Shown: positions 7,892 to 15,433 of the stretch, one piece after another
How positions within the stretch are numbered: the stretch's first letter is position 1
How the letters are laid out: each line of letters opens with the position of its first letter
Assembly: GCA_031412335.1 (NCBI GenBank)
Contig: JANOCT010000023.1
Span: 1 to 64,000 of the forward strand
DNA length: 64,000 nt
Direction: 5' to 3'
DNA from: JBBQYA01 sp031412335
GTDB lineage: Bacteria > Bacteroidota > Bacteroidia > Sphingobacteriales > Sphingobacteriaceae
Position numbers and translations under genes: made by a program
Notes under the pieces: model-generated
Database searches by the model: none
What the model was told of the DNA's origin: nothing
Seen by the model: the letters and a program-made list of their open reading frames with translations, nothing else

Positions 7892-8615
7892 CGAGAATTG
7901 GATTTAATTTTTTAGAAGATTTTGTTTGAGAGCGAATGTGTGCGATTAACACATCTCTCAATTTAAGATTCAAATTTTTGCGGGAAACTGGATTTGCGAA
8001 AAAAATATAATTATCGCCACCGCCAGCTAAAAAATCCGATGTAAGCACAAAATAATTACGGCTTTTATCAAATGGTTTATCATTTATTAGAATTTCTTGT
8101 GCAATTCCAGCATTTGCTTTTAATCTAATGCCACCAACTGGTGCTCCATTTCTTTTTATTAAATAATTTACCAAACTAATAATACTGTCAGATTTAATTT
8201 CCAACAATACTAATTCGTTTTCAAATGGCATTAATTCAAATACACTTCCCACGGTAATGTTTCCTTTTGGCAATGAACTTCTTAATCCTCCAATATTATA
8301 AAAGCTAAAATCAGCCTGTGGTTCAGATAATTTTATTTCTGCTAATGTAGCATCAGCTACGAAGTTTCCTAATTTACTTTCTGGCTCTGCCTTTTGCATC
8401 TCTGTTTCAGAAAAACCGATAATTTCGTTCATCTGAGCATCAATTTTAATTTTGTAAGGCTCAATTATTGAAACTACTTTGGAATCTGGCAAATAAGCCG
8501 AATCCATTTTGTAAACCTTTTTTTCATTGCTTGTTAATGTATAGTTTCTGGAACAGGAAACCAGCGAGAGGAGAAGAATCAATAATTTTAATTGACTCTT
8601 TATGTTAAAATTCAT
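7866..8615 (-). CDS. 5'-nucleotidase C-terminal domain lipoprotein
   Basis: A 249-residue lipoprotein (lipobox LSLVSC, Cys21) made of a stand-alone 5'-nucleotidase C-terminal domain, which in UshA-type enzymes holds the nucleoside base. The ESKLGNFVADA and NIGGLRSSLPKGNITVGSVFELMPFENELV regions (shown in pieces) and the SDFLAGGGDNY motif near residue 195 are typical of the family. It lacks the metallophosphatase half, which follows immediately in a different frame with 26 bases shared. Lipidation here and Tat export of the partner suggest an envelope-anchored two-subunit nucleotidase. First gene of the pair. Confidence 0.88.
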   Translation of the reverse strand: MNFNIKSQLKLLILLLSLVSCSRNYTLTSNEKKVYKMDSAYLPDSKVVSIIEPYKIKIDAQMNEIIGFSETEMQKAEPESKLGNFVADATLAEIKLSEPQADFSFYNIGGLRSSLPKGNITVGSVFELMPFENELVLLEIKSDSIISLVNYLIKRNGAPVGGIRLKANAGIAQEILINDKPFDKSRNYFVLTSDFLAGGGDNYIFFANPVSRKNLNLKLRDVLIAHIRSQTKSSKKLNPILDGRIKITK

Positions 8616-9185
8616 TTGGCAAAAATATAATTTAAAGAATGGAAAAGTATTAAGAAAATAATAAATAATGCCACGTTATGTTGAAGATGCCACGAATGCA
8701 CGAATAAAAAATTTATTGAGTTGTATCAATTAAATTTTGATTGGAGAATGAACTTTAGTCGGATTGCAAATCCTACGATAAAGCTTCGGAAAGATGCCAC
8801 GAATGCACGAATAAAAAATGTATTGAGTTACATCAATTAAATTTTGATTGGAGAATGAACTTTAGTCGGATTGCAAATCCTACGATAAAGCTTCGGAAAC
8901 ATGCCACGAATGCACGAATAAAAAATGTATTGAGTTATATCAATTAAATTTTGATCAGAGAATGAACTTTAGTCGGATTGTAAATCCTACGATAAAGCTT
9001 CGGGATTGCAAATCCCAAAGAGCAGTGAATTGCTTTTGGATAACTTTTTTAAAAAAATCTTATTTGTAAACTTTATTACTAAGCTCTTTTTTTAATATAT
9101 TATAAAAAAAAATTGCATTTAGTATAAAGCTTTAACTTCGGGCCTAAATTTTAAAAATATTCAAGTAATTAGATTTTAAAAAAGT
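8616..9185. other. 570-base intergenic region holding the repeat array
   Basis: Apart from the triplicated unit, it contains a GGGATTGCAAATCCC palindrome (9002-9016), an AGCA/TGCT hairpin just after it, and a weak promoter candidate before the next gene: TTG (9113-9115) and TAACTTCG (9133-9140). No gene was seen. Confidence 0.6.
8686..9004. repeat. Tandem triplication of a 107-bp intergenic unit
   Basis: Three head-to-tail copies start at 8686, 8793 and 8900, with a constant 107-base period and only a few differences (for example around bases 27, 38-39 and 57-58 of the unit). Each copy opens with ATGCCACGAATGCACGAATA and contains GGATTGCAAATCC near its end. There are no spacers between copies and no coding potential. 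The same opening sequence recurs as an inverted pair at 10225-10298. Confidence 0.9.
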
Positions 9186-10031
9186 ATGACTATTAATAGA
9201 ATAATTTCAGTTTTAATTTTACTATTTGTTTATCAAACAAATAATGCTCAACTAGTTAATGTTTCTTTAGTTGGTCAACAATTTTTTCCATCAGAAATAA
9301 TTTTAAACAATGGTGACACTATTTCTGGTTACACAGCAGATTTTACTGCACCTAAAGCCCTTGAGCTTCGAACTGGTTTCGATTTTAGATCAATAGAAGA
9401 AAGACTTAGGCTTACATCAACTAAATTTAAATTCAAAAGCGAGATAAATGGAAAAGTAGAGAATCTAGATATAGCTGATATAAAAGCGATAAAATTTATT
9501 GAATATAAGGATACAATCAAATTTGAAAAGTTAAAACTTAAAACGGTAAATCGAAATGCAGAAGTGGTAGATCTTGAACGTATTGTAATGATTCCACTAA
9601 TTCAGGAAGGCAAAATTAATCTTTATGGTATAAAAGTCATGGATTGCTCTTCTGGATGTGTATTTTTTTATGTATTAGCATATATTAAAAAACCAAATGA
9701 TGAGTTTGCATATATACCATTTGATATGAATCGCTTCAACTTTAATGCAGTCAGCATGGATAATAAATTTAGGAAAGCTTTTCAAGAAGTTGGAAGTGAT
9801 TGTCCAGAATTTTTAGCATATATAGAAAAAAGAGAAGAGATCTTAGAGTATAATTATAATCATAAAAAACTGGATAACGAATATGGCAGATTTGAACAGA
9901 TGAGAAAAGAAAAGTTAAAACAACTTCCGAAAGGTCCCGAGAAACGAAAATTGAGCAGGCAATTAGACGTTGAATTTTTTCTGTTACCCTATAACATTCT
10001 GATAGATCAGTATTCTACTCTATGTAAATAA
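9186..10031 (+). CDS. Secreted protein of unknown function
   Basis: A 281-residue protein with a signal peptide (hydrophobic core SVLILLFVYQ, cleavage near NNAQ). The segment EIILNNGDTISGYTADF at about residues 38-54 resembles the start of a beta-rich domain seen in many uncharacterised Bacteroidota secreted proteins. The mature part has a CSSGC pair near residue 155 and a charged, lysine/arginine-rich helical C-terminal third (about 205-265). I do not recognise a family and assign no function. It stands alone, with repeat-rich intergenic sequence on both sides. Confidence 0.7.
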   Translation: MTINRIISVLILLFVYQTNNAQLVNVSLVGQQFFPSEIILNNGDTISGYTADFTAPKALELRTGFDFRSIEERLRLTSTKFKFKSEINGKVENLDIADIKAIKFIEYKDTIKFEKLKLKTVNRNAEVVDLERIVMIPLIQEGKINLYGIKVMDCSSGCVFFYVLAYIKKPNDEFAYIPFDMNRFNFNAVSMDNKFRKAFQEVGSDCPEFLAYIEKREEILEYNYNHKKLDNEYGRFEQMRKEKLKQLPKGPEKRKLSRQLDVEFFLLPYNILIDQYSTLCK

Positions 10032-10224
10032 TGTTTATTTAAGAGAATATAACTTTTGACCATCCTTTGATTTTATTAGCTGATAATAGGCTGAGTAAAC
10101 TTGAAAAAATTTTTTGTACAAAAATCAAAATAATCTCTAAAAACTGTCAGCTCTATAAACGAATTTAATCCTTAACTAAACAACATTGAATTACAAATTT
10201 CTAGGAACATAAGAGCCAAAAGAT

Positions 10225-10298
10225 GCCGCGAATGCACGAATAAAAAACAATATTGTTGAATTAGGAAAGGAATTTATAAATATTCGTGCATTCGTGGC
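10225..10298. repeat. Inverted pair of the ATGCCACGAATGCACGAATA element
   Basis: Left arm 10225-10242 and right arm 10281-10298 are inverted copies (18 bases, one mismatch) around a 38-base centre. The left arm matches the opening of the 107-bp units at 8686-9004. The right arm ends five bases before the stop of the mutase gene, so the structure could also act at the 3' end of that transcript. Confidence 0.75.
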
Positions 10299-10302
10299 TA
10301 AT

Positions 10303-11850
10303 TTAATATTCTCCAAAAACAGCTCGAAGTTCGTCGGCAATTTCACCTAGAGTTGCATATAATTCAACAGCTGAAATGATTGCTGGCATCAAATTCTGGC
10401 CATTTTTAGCAAATTCATTTATTTGTTTCAAGGCAATACTTACAGCTTCATTATTTCGCTCTGCTTTTAATTTAACTAATTTATCTATTTGAATTTGCCG
10501 AATTGAATCATCAACCCTAAATACATTAATTGGTGCTTTTTCTTCTCTTTCGTATTTATTAACACCTACAATAATCCGTGTTTTTGCTTCTATTTCTAAT
10601 TGATATTGATAAGCAGAATCTGCTATTTGTTGTTGAATATAGCCGTTTTCAACTGCAACTACTGCTCCGCCCATGGCATCAATTTTATCTAAATAAATCT
10701 GTGCAGCTTTTTCAATCTGGTCGGTTAATGATTCAACAAAAAATGAACCACCAAGTGGATCAACTGTTGCAGTTACTCCACTTTCAAAAGCAATCAATTG
10801 TTGAGTGCGCAAAGCTATTTGAGCAGCTTCTTCTGTTGGTAACGAAAGTGCTTCATCAAATCCATTCGTATGCAATGATTGTGTTCCACCTAAAACAGCA
10901 GCCAGGGCTTGCATAGAAACTCTAATAATATTGTTATCAGGCTGTTGTGCTGTAAGAGTTGAGCCTCCGGTTTGGGTATGAAATCTTAGTTGAGTAGCTC
11001 TTGGATCTTTTGCACCCATTTCAGTAGTTATGTGTGCCCACATTCTTCTCGCGGCTCTGAACTTTGCTATTTCCTCAAAAAAATCGTTATGACAGTTAAA
11101 GAAAAAAGAAAGTCGCTTTGCGAAAATATCAATATCTAGATTTTTTGCTAAAGCTGCTTTTAAATATGCTTTTCCGTTTGCTAAGGTAAAGGCCAATTCC
11201 TGCACTGCTGTGCTACCTGCTTCGCGAATGTGATAACCAGAAATTGAAATCGTGTTCCATTTAGGCAAATCGGTACTACAATATTCAAAAATATCTGTAA
11301 TCAATCTCATGGATTGAACAGGAGGATAAATGTAGGTGCCGCGAGCTGCATATTCTTTTAAAATATCGTTTTGGATAGTCCCTGAAATTTTAGACAAATC
11401 AGCCCCTTGTTTTTTTGCCAATGCAATATACATAGCTAATAAAATAGAAGCAGTTGCATTGATTGTCATACTGGTAGTAATGTCTTGAAGTTTTATTCCG
11501 TCAAATAATTCTTCGATATCTTTCAATGAATCAATTGCTACTCCCACTTTACCAACTTCACCTTCAGCAAACTCATGATCTGAGTCATATCCAATTTGCG
11601 TTGGTAAATCAAATGCTACAGAAAGGCCCATAGTACCTTGTTTAAGCAAATAATGGTATCTTTTATTGGATTCTGCAGCTGTTGAAAAACCTGCATATTG
11701 CCTCATAGTCCATATCCGACCTCTGTACATATCTTTTTGAATACCTCGAGTGTATGGAAATTCACCCGCTACAGAATTCTCTGAATTATTCTTGGTGTAA
11801 ATTTCTTCAATTTCAATACCTGAAGCATTTACAAATTTCTTGTTTTCCAT
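10303..11850 (-). CDS. Acyl-CoA mutase large subunit (methylmalonyl-CoA mutase type, no B12 domain)
   Basis: This 515-residue protein covers the TIM-barrel substrate domain of methylmalonyl-CoA mutases and ends where the cobalamin domain would begin; no DxHxxG motif is present. It keeps RIWTMRQYAGF, including the tyrosine equivalent to Tyr89 of the Propionibacterium enzyme, and PVQSMRLITDIF, where an arginine is expected to bind the substrate carboxylate. GTIQNDILKE and SLHTNGFDEALSLPT are also present. These residues favour methylmalonyl-CoA over isobutyryl-CoA. It must work with a separate B12-binding subunit or small subunit, which is not in this window. Four bases separate it from the upstream membrane-protein gene, so the pair is likely co-transcribed. 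Confidence 0.85.
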   Translation of the reverse strand: MENKKFVNASGIEIEEIYTKNNSENSVAGEFPYTRGIQKDMYRGRIWTMRQYAGFSTAAESNKRYHYLLKQGTMGLSVAFDLPTQIGYDSDHEFAEGEVGKVGVAIDSLKDIEELFDGIKLQDITTSMTINATASILLAMYIALAKKQGADLSKISGTIQNDILKEYAARGTYIYPPVQSMRLITDIFEYCSTDLPKWNTISISGYHIREAGSTAVQELAFTLANGKAYLKAALAKNLDIDIFAKRLSFFFNCHNDFFEEIAKFRAARRMWAHITTEMGAKDPRATQLRFHTQTGGSTLTAQQPDNNIIRVSMQALAAVLGGTQSLHTNGFDEALSLPTEEAAQIALRTQQLIAFESGVTATVDPLGGSFFVESLTDQIEKAAQIYLDKIDAMGGAVVAVENGYIQQQIADSAYQYQLEIEAKTRIIVGVNKYEREEKAPINVFRVDDSIRQIQIDKLVKLKAERNNEAVSIALKQINEFAKNGQNLMPAIISAVELYATLGEIADELRAVFGEY

Positions 11851-11854
11851 TGTT

Positions 11855-12385
11855 TTAAAATAATTCGGCAGCTTCGGTTTTTAACAAAAACAACATGTTT
11901 TGATAGGGATCAGATTCTATTCTGCTCATATGTTCCATGATGATTTTTGCTAGATCCATTCCTAAAGCATGCTGAGGTAAACCATTTGCTGCATTATTAA
12001 CCATTCTGGTAGTTTCCTCTTTTAATTTATGAATATTCTGCCAAGCTACAATAGAAATATATAATTGCTGAGATGTATTATGTTCAAATTCTGATCGTAT
12101 GGTTTGAAGTAATGCTGTTTGAAATTCTCGTGCAGTCATTCCGGTTTCGTGTACCCGATAAACTAAATTTACAGGACTTAATCTTTCTAGAAAAATAACA
12201 AAACGCTCATAAGCCTGAAGCCTTAACGGTAATGAGGTTTGGCGATTCTGCAATTTCAAATCAATCCGTTTTTTCTCGCGTTCGGCATCTAAAAAAGAAG
12301 TCAGCGTAAAATATGCAGCAATAAAAACAATTACCGAAGGAATTGTAATCATCAAAATGTTGAAAATAATTGTTGAGGTTTCCAT
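11855..12385 (-). CDS. Small membrane-anchored protein of unknown function
   Basis: A 176-residue protein with one N-terminal transmembrane helix (about 3-27, IIFNILMITIPSVIVFIAAYF) and a basic, helical cytosolic part (EREKKRIDLKLQNRQ then LPLRLQAYERFVIFLERL). It resembles a conserved hypothetical family of Bacteroidota found next to acyl-CoA mutase genes; no function is known to me. I start it at the ATG at 12385. A longer reading frame runs to 12559 but would overlap the coding region of the divergent Fe-S gene and adds residues unlike the family. Co-transcribed with the mutase gene 4 bases downstream. Confidence 0.75.
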   Translation of the reverse strand: METSTIIFNILMITIPSVIVFIAAYFTLTSFLDAEREKKRIDLKLQNRQTSLPLRLQAYERFVIFLERLSPVNLVYRVHETGMTAREFQTALLQTIRSEFEHNTSQQLYISIVAWQNIHKLKEETTRMVNNAANGLPQHALGMDLAKIIMEHMSRIESDPYQNMLFLLKTEAAELF

Positions 12386-12432
12386 GTATAAAGTTGCATT
12401 AGGCAACAAAAACAAAAATCTATATTTTACCT

Positions 12433-12440
12433 TATATTTG
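12433..12440 (+). promoter_or_regulatory. -7 element for the iscA-type gene
   Basis: TATATTTG fits TAnnTTTG and lies 21 bases before the ATG at 12462. It supports that start over the longer in-frame ATG at 12357. Confidence 0.5.
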
Positions 12441-12461
12441 CATATCAATTTTGTATTAATA

Positions 12462-12836
12462 ATGGAGACACAAATAAATACTGCGAAAGCAGAAGAAACA
12501 ATAAACTTTACTCCACTAACGCTGACAGAAGGCGCTTTGCGTGAAGTAAGAAGCATCATTTCATCAAAAGAATTAAGTGCTGAATATGGATTACGAGTTG
12601 GAGTAGAAGGTGGAGGATGTTCTGGAATGAGTTATGTTTTAGGTTTTGATAAGAAAAAAGATACTGATCAGGAGTTTGAAATAGAAGGCGTAAAAGTATT
12701 TATGAATAAATCACATGGCTTATATCTTATCGGTATGCAAGTGGATTTTCAAGATGGCTTAAATGCTAGAGGATTTACTTTTTCGAATCCAAATGCTAGT
12801 TCTACTTGCGGCTGCGGTACTTCATTTGCGGTTTAA
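12462..12836 (+). CDS. Iron-sulfur cluster carrier (IscA/ErpA/HesB family)
   Basis: A 124-residue A-type Fe-S carrier. The three conserved cysteines are present: one in VEGGGCSGMSYVLGF and two in the C-terminal STCGCGTSF. A-type proteins accept a cluster from the scaffold and deliver it to apo-enzymes in the cytosol. I start at METQINTAKAE because a TATATTTG promoter lies 21 bases upstream and the extra N-terminal residues of the longer frame are low-complexity. It is divergent from the membrane-protein/mutase operon (76 bases between starts) and is followed by its own terminator, so it is monocistronic. Confidence 0.93.
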   Translation: METQINTAKAEETINFTPLTLTEGALREVRSIISSKELSAEYGLRVGVEGGGCSGMSYVLGFDKKKDTDQEFEIEGVKVFMNKSHGLYLIGMQVDFQDGLNARGFTFSNPNASSTCGCGTSFAV

Positions 12837-12860
12837 AGAAATGATGTAATAATTTTGTGA

Positions 12861-12895
12861 GCCCTACGCTAATGCGCAGGGCTTTTTTATTTTTG
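12861..12895 (+). terminator. Terminator of the iscA-type gene
   Basis: GCCCTACGC/GCGCAGGGC arms (one mismatch) around a TAAT loop, followed by TTTTTTATTTTT. Confidence 0.85.
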
Positions 12896-12918
12896 AACAA
12901 TCTGCCAAACTAAAATTA

Positions 12919-14151
12919 ATGACCTACCAAGAAAACATAAAACTTGCTCTTCAATCCATTAAGGGAAATTTATTGCGAACTGTGCTTACCTCACTAATCA
13001 TCGCAATTGGTATTATGGCTTTGGTAGGGATTTTAACATCAATTGACGGAATTAAAAAATCGATTACCGAAAGTTTTAGTAGTATGGGTTCCAATTCTTT
13101 TACAATAAGAAATCGTGGTGCAGGTGGAATACGAATTGGCAGTAGTGGAACGAGACCGAAAAGATATACCCCAATAAAATATGAGGAAGCTATGGCGTTC
13201 AAAGAATCCTTCGAGTTTCCAGCAACTATTTCAGTTTCTACGAATGTAAGTTTTGCTTCTACGGTAAAATATCAAAGTGAGAAAACGAATCCGAATATTA
13301 CGATTAGTGCCGGAGATGAAAATTATTTACAAAGTTCTGGATATAAATTACAAAGTGGACGAAATTTTTCAAATACCGAATTAGAATATGGTAGTAATGT
13401 TACCATTATTGGAAAAGAAATAAAGGATAAACTATTTAAAGAAACAGATCCGATCAACAAATTGGTATCTATTGGAAGCGAGAAATTTCTGGTAATTGGG
13501 TTATTGGAAGAAAAAGGTTCAAGTTTTGGATTTGGCGGCGATAAAGTCTGTATAGTTTCTACGTTAAAAGGAAAGAAATTAAGTTCACCTACTACTTCAT
13601 TTAATATTACAGTTTTGGTTACCAGCATCGAAAAAATGGATGCTGCATTGGGGGAAGCAACTGGATTGTTTAGAAATATCAGGAAATTGAGTGCCAAACA
13701 AGAAAACAATTTCGAGTCAACAAAAAGTGATAGTTTGGCAAATTCATTAATCGAAAATTTATCTTTTATAACTTTAGCAGCAACCATAATAGGTATTATA
13801 ACATTGCTTGGAGCAGCCATCGGATTAATGAATATTATGTTAGTATCGGTTACAGAACGTACCCGTGAAATTGGAATAAGAAAAGCAATAGGCGCAACAC
13901 CCAAAGTAATTAGACGACAATTTTTAATTGAAGCGTTAGTAATTTGTCAAATAGGTGGAATTGCAGGTATTATATTAGGGATAATTATTGGAAATTTATT
14001 ATCCATGGTAGTGGGTGGGGGTTTTATTATTCCTTGGCTTTGGATGTCGGGTGGTATTGTTATCTGCGTATTAGTAGGTTTAGCATCAGGGCTTTATCCT
14101 GCCATAAAAGCAAGCAGATTAGACCCTGTAGAAGCCTTGCGGTATGAGTAA
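12919..14151 (+). CDS. MacB/FtsX-type ABC transporter permease
   Basis: A 410-residue membrane protein of the MacB family. A first transmembrane helix at about 18-40 (LLRTVLTSLIIAIGIMALVGI) is followed by a large periplasmic domain (about 45-280, MacB_PCD) and three C-terminal helices of the FtsX domain. The conserved VTERTREIGIRKAIGATPKVIRRQF coupling segment is seen in parts, and the protein ends SRLDPVEALRYE. Such permeases work as dimers with a separate ATPase in lipoprotein release, toxin or macrolide export, or signalling by mechanotransmission. No ATP-binding subunit lies nearby, so it must pair with one encoded elsewhere. Confidence 0.9.
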   Translation: MTYQENIKLALQSIKGNLLRTVLTSLIIAIGIMALVGILTSIDGIKKSITESFSSMGSNSFTIRNRGAGGIRIGSSGTRPKRYTPIKYEEAMAFKESFEFPATISVSTNVSFASTVKYQSEKTNPNITISAGDENYLQSSGYKLQSGRNFSNTELEYGSNVTIIGKEIKDKLFKETDPINKLVSIGSEKFLVIGLLEEKGSSFGFGGDKVCIVSTLKGKKLSSPTTSFNITVLVTSIEKMDAALGEATGLFRNIRKLSAKQENNFESTKSDSLANSLIENLSFITLAATIIGIITLLGAAIGLMNIMLVSVTERTREIGIRKAIGATPKVIRRQFLIEALVICQIGGIAGIILGIIIGNLLSMVVGGGFIIPWLWMSGGIVICVLVGLASGLYPAIKASRLDPVEALRYE

Positions 14152-14203
14152 GGTTTAGATTTTACCACTTTTGACAAAACAATACCTATTCATCTAACTC
14201 TCG

Positions 14204-14222
14204 TTTTCACCTAAGGTGAAAA
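14204..14222. terminator. Hairpin after the permease gene (weak terminator)
   Basis: Perfect eight-base arms TTTTCACC/GGTGAAAA with a TAA loop, 53 bases past the permease stop; only a short T run follows. It might instead be a regulatory palindrome. Confidence 0.4.
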
Positions 14223-14254
14223 ATTTTCTGCATCAAAATAATTAGACTAAAGTT

Positions 14255-14277
14255 TTAAAATACTGCAAGTATTTTAA
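14255..14277. promoter_or_regulatory. Perfect palindrome upstream of the XRE regulator
   Basis: Ten-base arms TTAAAATACT and AGTATTTTAA are perfectly complementary around GCA. The centre is about 95 bases upstream of the XRE ATG. The size and symmetry fit a dimeric repressor site, possibly for autoregulation; binding is inferred only. Confidence 0.4.
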
Positions 14278-14360
14278 GCTGAATTAAAAAATAATCTTTT
14301 TGGTTTGCAAAAATATTTTTTTAGATTTAACGCCTGTACATCTACCTAAAAACATGTACC

Positions 14361-14771
14361 ATGAAAACAGGAGAAAAACTACGTTTTTTACGCCAGTTCA
14401 ACGATTTTAGCCAAAAGCAAATGGCTGATAAATTGAATATGGAGGTTAGAAGTTATAACAATTTGGAAAACGATCGGGTTAAAATTGACTTTACGCGAAT
14501 TGAGCAGATTGTTAATTTGTTTGGATTGGACTTAAGCGAGTTCACAAAAATTAAGGATACTGAGGAGTTTAAAAGGTATTTGCTTTCTAAGAGCCAAAAA
14601 AATATGGAAGCTGATAAAGTAGGTATGAAAACCGATTTGCTAAATGATCATAACAAATTTTCAGATACTGACTTAGATACTGTGCGAAAATTGGCTGCAA
14701 CTTATAACGAACAAACGCAAGTAATAGCTCAGATTATTTTTATACTAAACAGACGAAGATTAGAAGGGTGA
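14361..14771 (+). CDS. XRE-family helix-turn-helix regulator
   Basis: A 136-residue DNA-binding protein. Residues 3-62 form a Cro/CI-type HTH: GEKLRFLRQFNDFSQKQMADKLNMEVRSY in outline, then NLENDRVKIDFTRIEQIVNLFGLDL. The remaining half is a helical region with a C-terminal stretch (about 105-134) that could mediate dimerisation. It lacks a peptidase or toxin domain. It is the first gene of an accessory-looking group (two small secreted proteins and a CPBP protease follow), and it is flanked by inverted repeats at 14255-14277 and 14784-14812, suggesting control of itself and the genes after it. Confidence 0.85.
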   Translation: MKTGEKLRFLRQFNDFSQKQMADKLNMEVRSYNNLENDRVKIDFTRIEQIVNLFGLDLSEFTKIKDTEEFKRYLLSKSQKNMEADKVGMKTDLLNDHNKFSDTDLDTVRKLAATYNEQTQVIAQIIFILNRRRLEG

Positions 14772-14783
14772 ACTAGTTGGAAA

Positions 14784-14812
14784 GAAAATTACCAAAATGG
14801 AAAGTAATTTTC
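14784..14812. promoter_or_regulatory. Inverted repeat between XRE gene and secreted-protein gene
   Basis: Arms GAAAATTAC (14784-14792) and GTAATTTTC (14804-14812), perfect, with 11 bases between. A TTACCA/TGGTAA pair overlaps the same stretch. It lies 97 bases before the next ATG and could be an operator. Confidence 0.4.
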
Positions 14813-14908
14813 TAACATGGTAAGTGAATAAGTGAAATCTTTGCCTAAGCAATATCCGGAAAAAGCTTATAAACAAATGTTCAATTATTCACTTAAAAAT
14901 TTAAAAAA

Positions 14909-15406
14909 ATGAAAAAATTAGTTTTAGGCCTGTTGGCCGCAGTATTTATGGTATCAGGAGCCTTGGGTCAAGGACTTGAAGAAAGTTGTGTGATTTATCT
15001 TAATGAAAGAGTAGAAAAAATTGGCATTACTGACGAATCTGCCAGAAGTGTTAAAATTAAAAGTTACGATAATATGTATAAGCTAAAAAATATGTACATA
15101 ATAGACGGTGTTGATTATACTGATGATGGTAAAACAAATGACGAAGTTGCAAATGATGGAATTTTTACTTCTATGCAGCTTTTACCTATACCTACTGAAA
15201 CTTCAATAAATACAATTACACCTATCAAATCTGATAAATTTAAATTTAACGATTTATTATTAGCTGATAACCCAAATGTTAATAAAACAACTTTTTCACT
15301 CACTTGTAAATTTAGAAGGGTTACCCAAGGATATTCCTTATTTGGTAATTCTTGTTCTGATACATGCATACAAATCTACGATTGTGAATTTACCATAAAT
15401 TTTTGA
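14909..15406 (+). CDS. Small secreted protein with a DDG...DG calcium-loop-like motif
   Basis: A 165-residue protein with a clear signal peptide (KKLVLGLLAAVFMVSGALG, cleavage before Q). The stretch YTDDGKTNDEVANDGIFTS near residues 70-88 has the DDGxxxDxxxxDGxxT spacing seen in 'choice-of-anchor X'-like surface domains, where the acidic residues are thought to bind calcium. Two cysteine pairs near the C-terminus (FGNSCSDTCIQIYDCEF) suggest disulfides. No family assignment is secure. It follows the XRE gene by 137 bases and precedes a CPBP protease by 27 bases. Confidence 0.7.
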   Translation: MKKLVLGLLAAVFMVSGALGQGLEESCVIYLNERVEKIGITDESARSVKIKSYDNMYKLKNMYIIDGVDYTDDGKTNDEVANDGIFTSMQLLPIPTETSINTITPIKSDKFKFNDLLLADNPNVNKTTFSLTCKFRRVTQGYSLFGNSCSDTCIQIYDCEFTINF

Positions 15407-15433
15407 TAACTTTTAGAATTTACATAGTATTAG

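Noticed and set aside
8686..9004. Looked like a CRISPR array because of three regular repeats
   Set aside because: The 107-base units follow each other directly with no spacers, are longer than CRISPR repeats and no cas gene is near.
10578..10916. 112-codon rightward open frame inside the mutase gene
   Set aside because: Antisense shadow of a conserved catalytic domain; leucine/glutamine-rich without domain features.
12386..12559. Longer N-terminus for the leftward membrane protein (start at 12559)
   Set aside because: It would overlap the first codons of the Fe-S carrier gene; the shorter start at 12385 gives a normal single-helix anchor and leaves room for the promoter at 12433.
13323..13904. 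193-codon leftward open frame inside the MacB-type permease gene
   Set aside because: Lies entirely antisense to a well-conserved coding region, has no recognisable domain and reflects codon bias of the sense gene.
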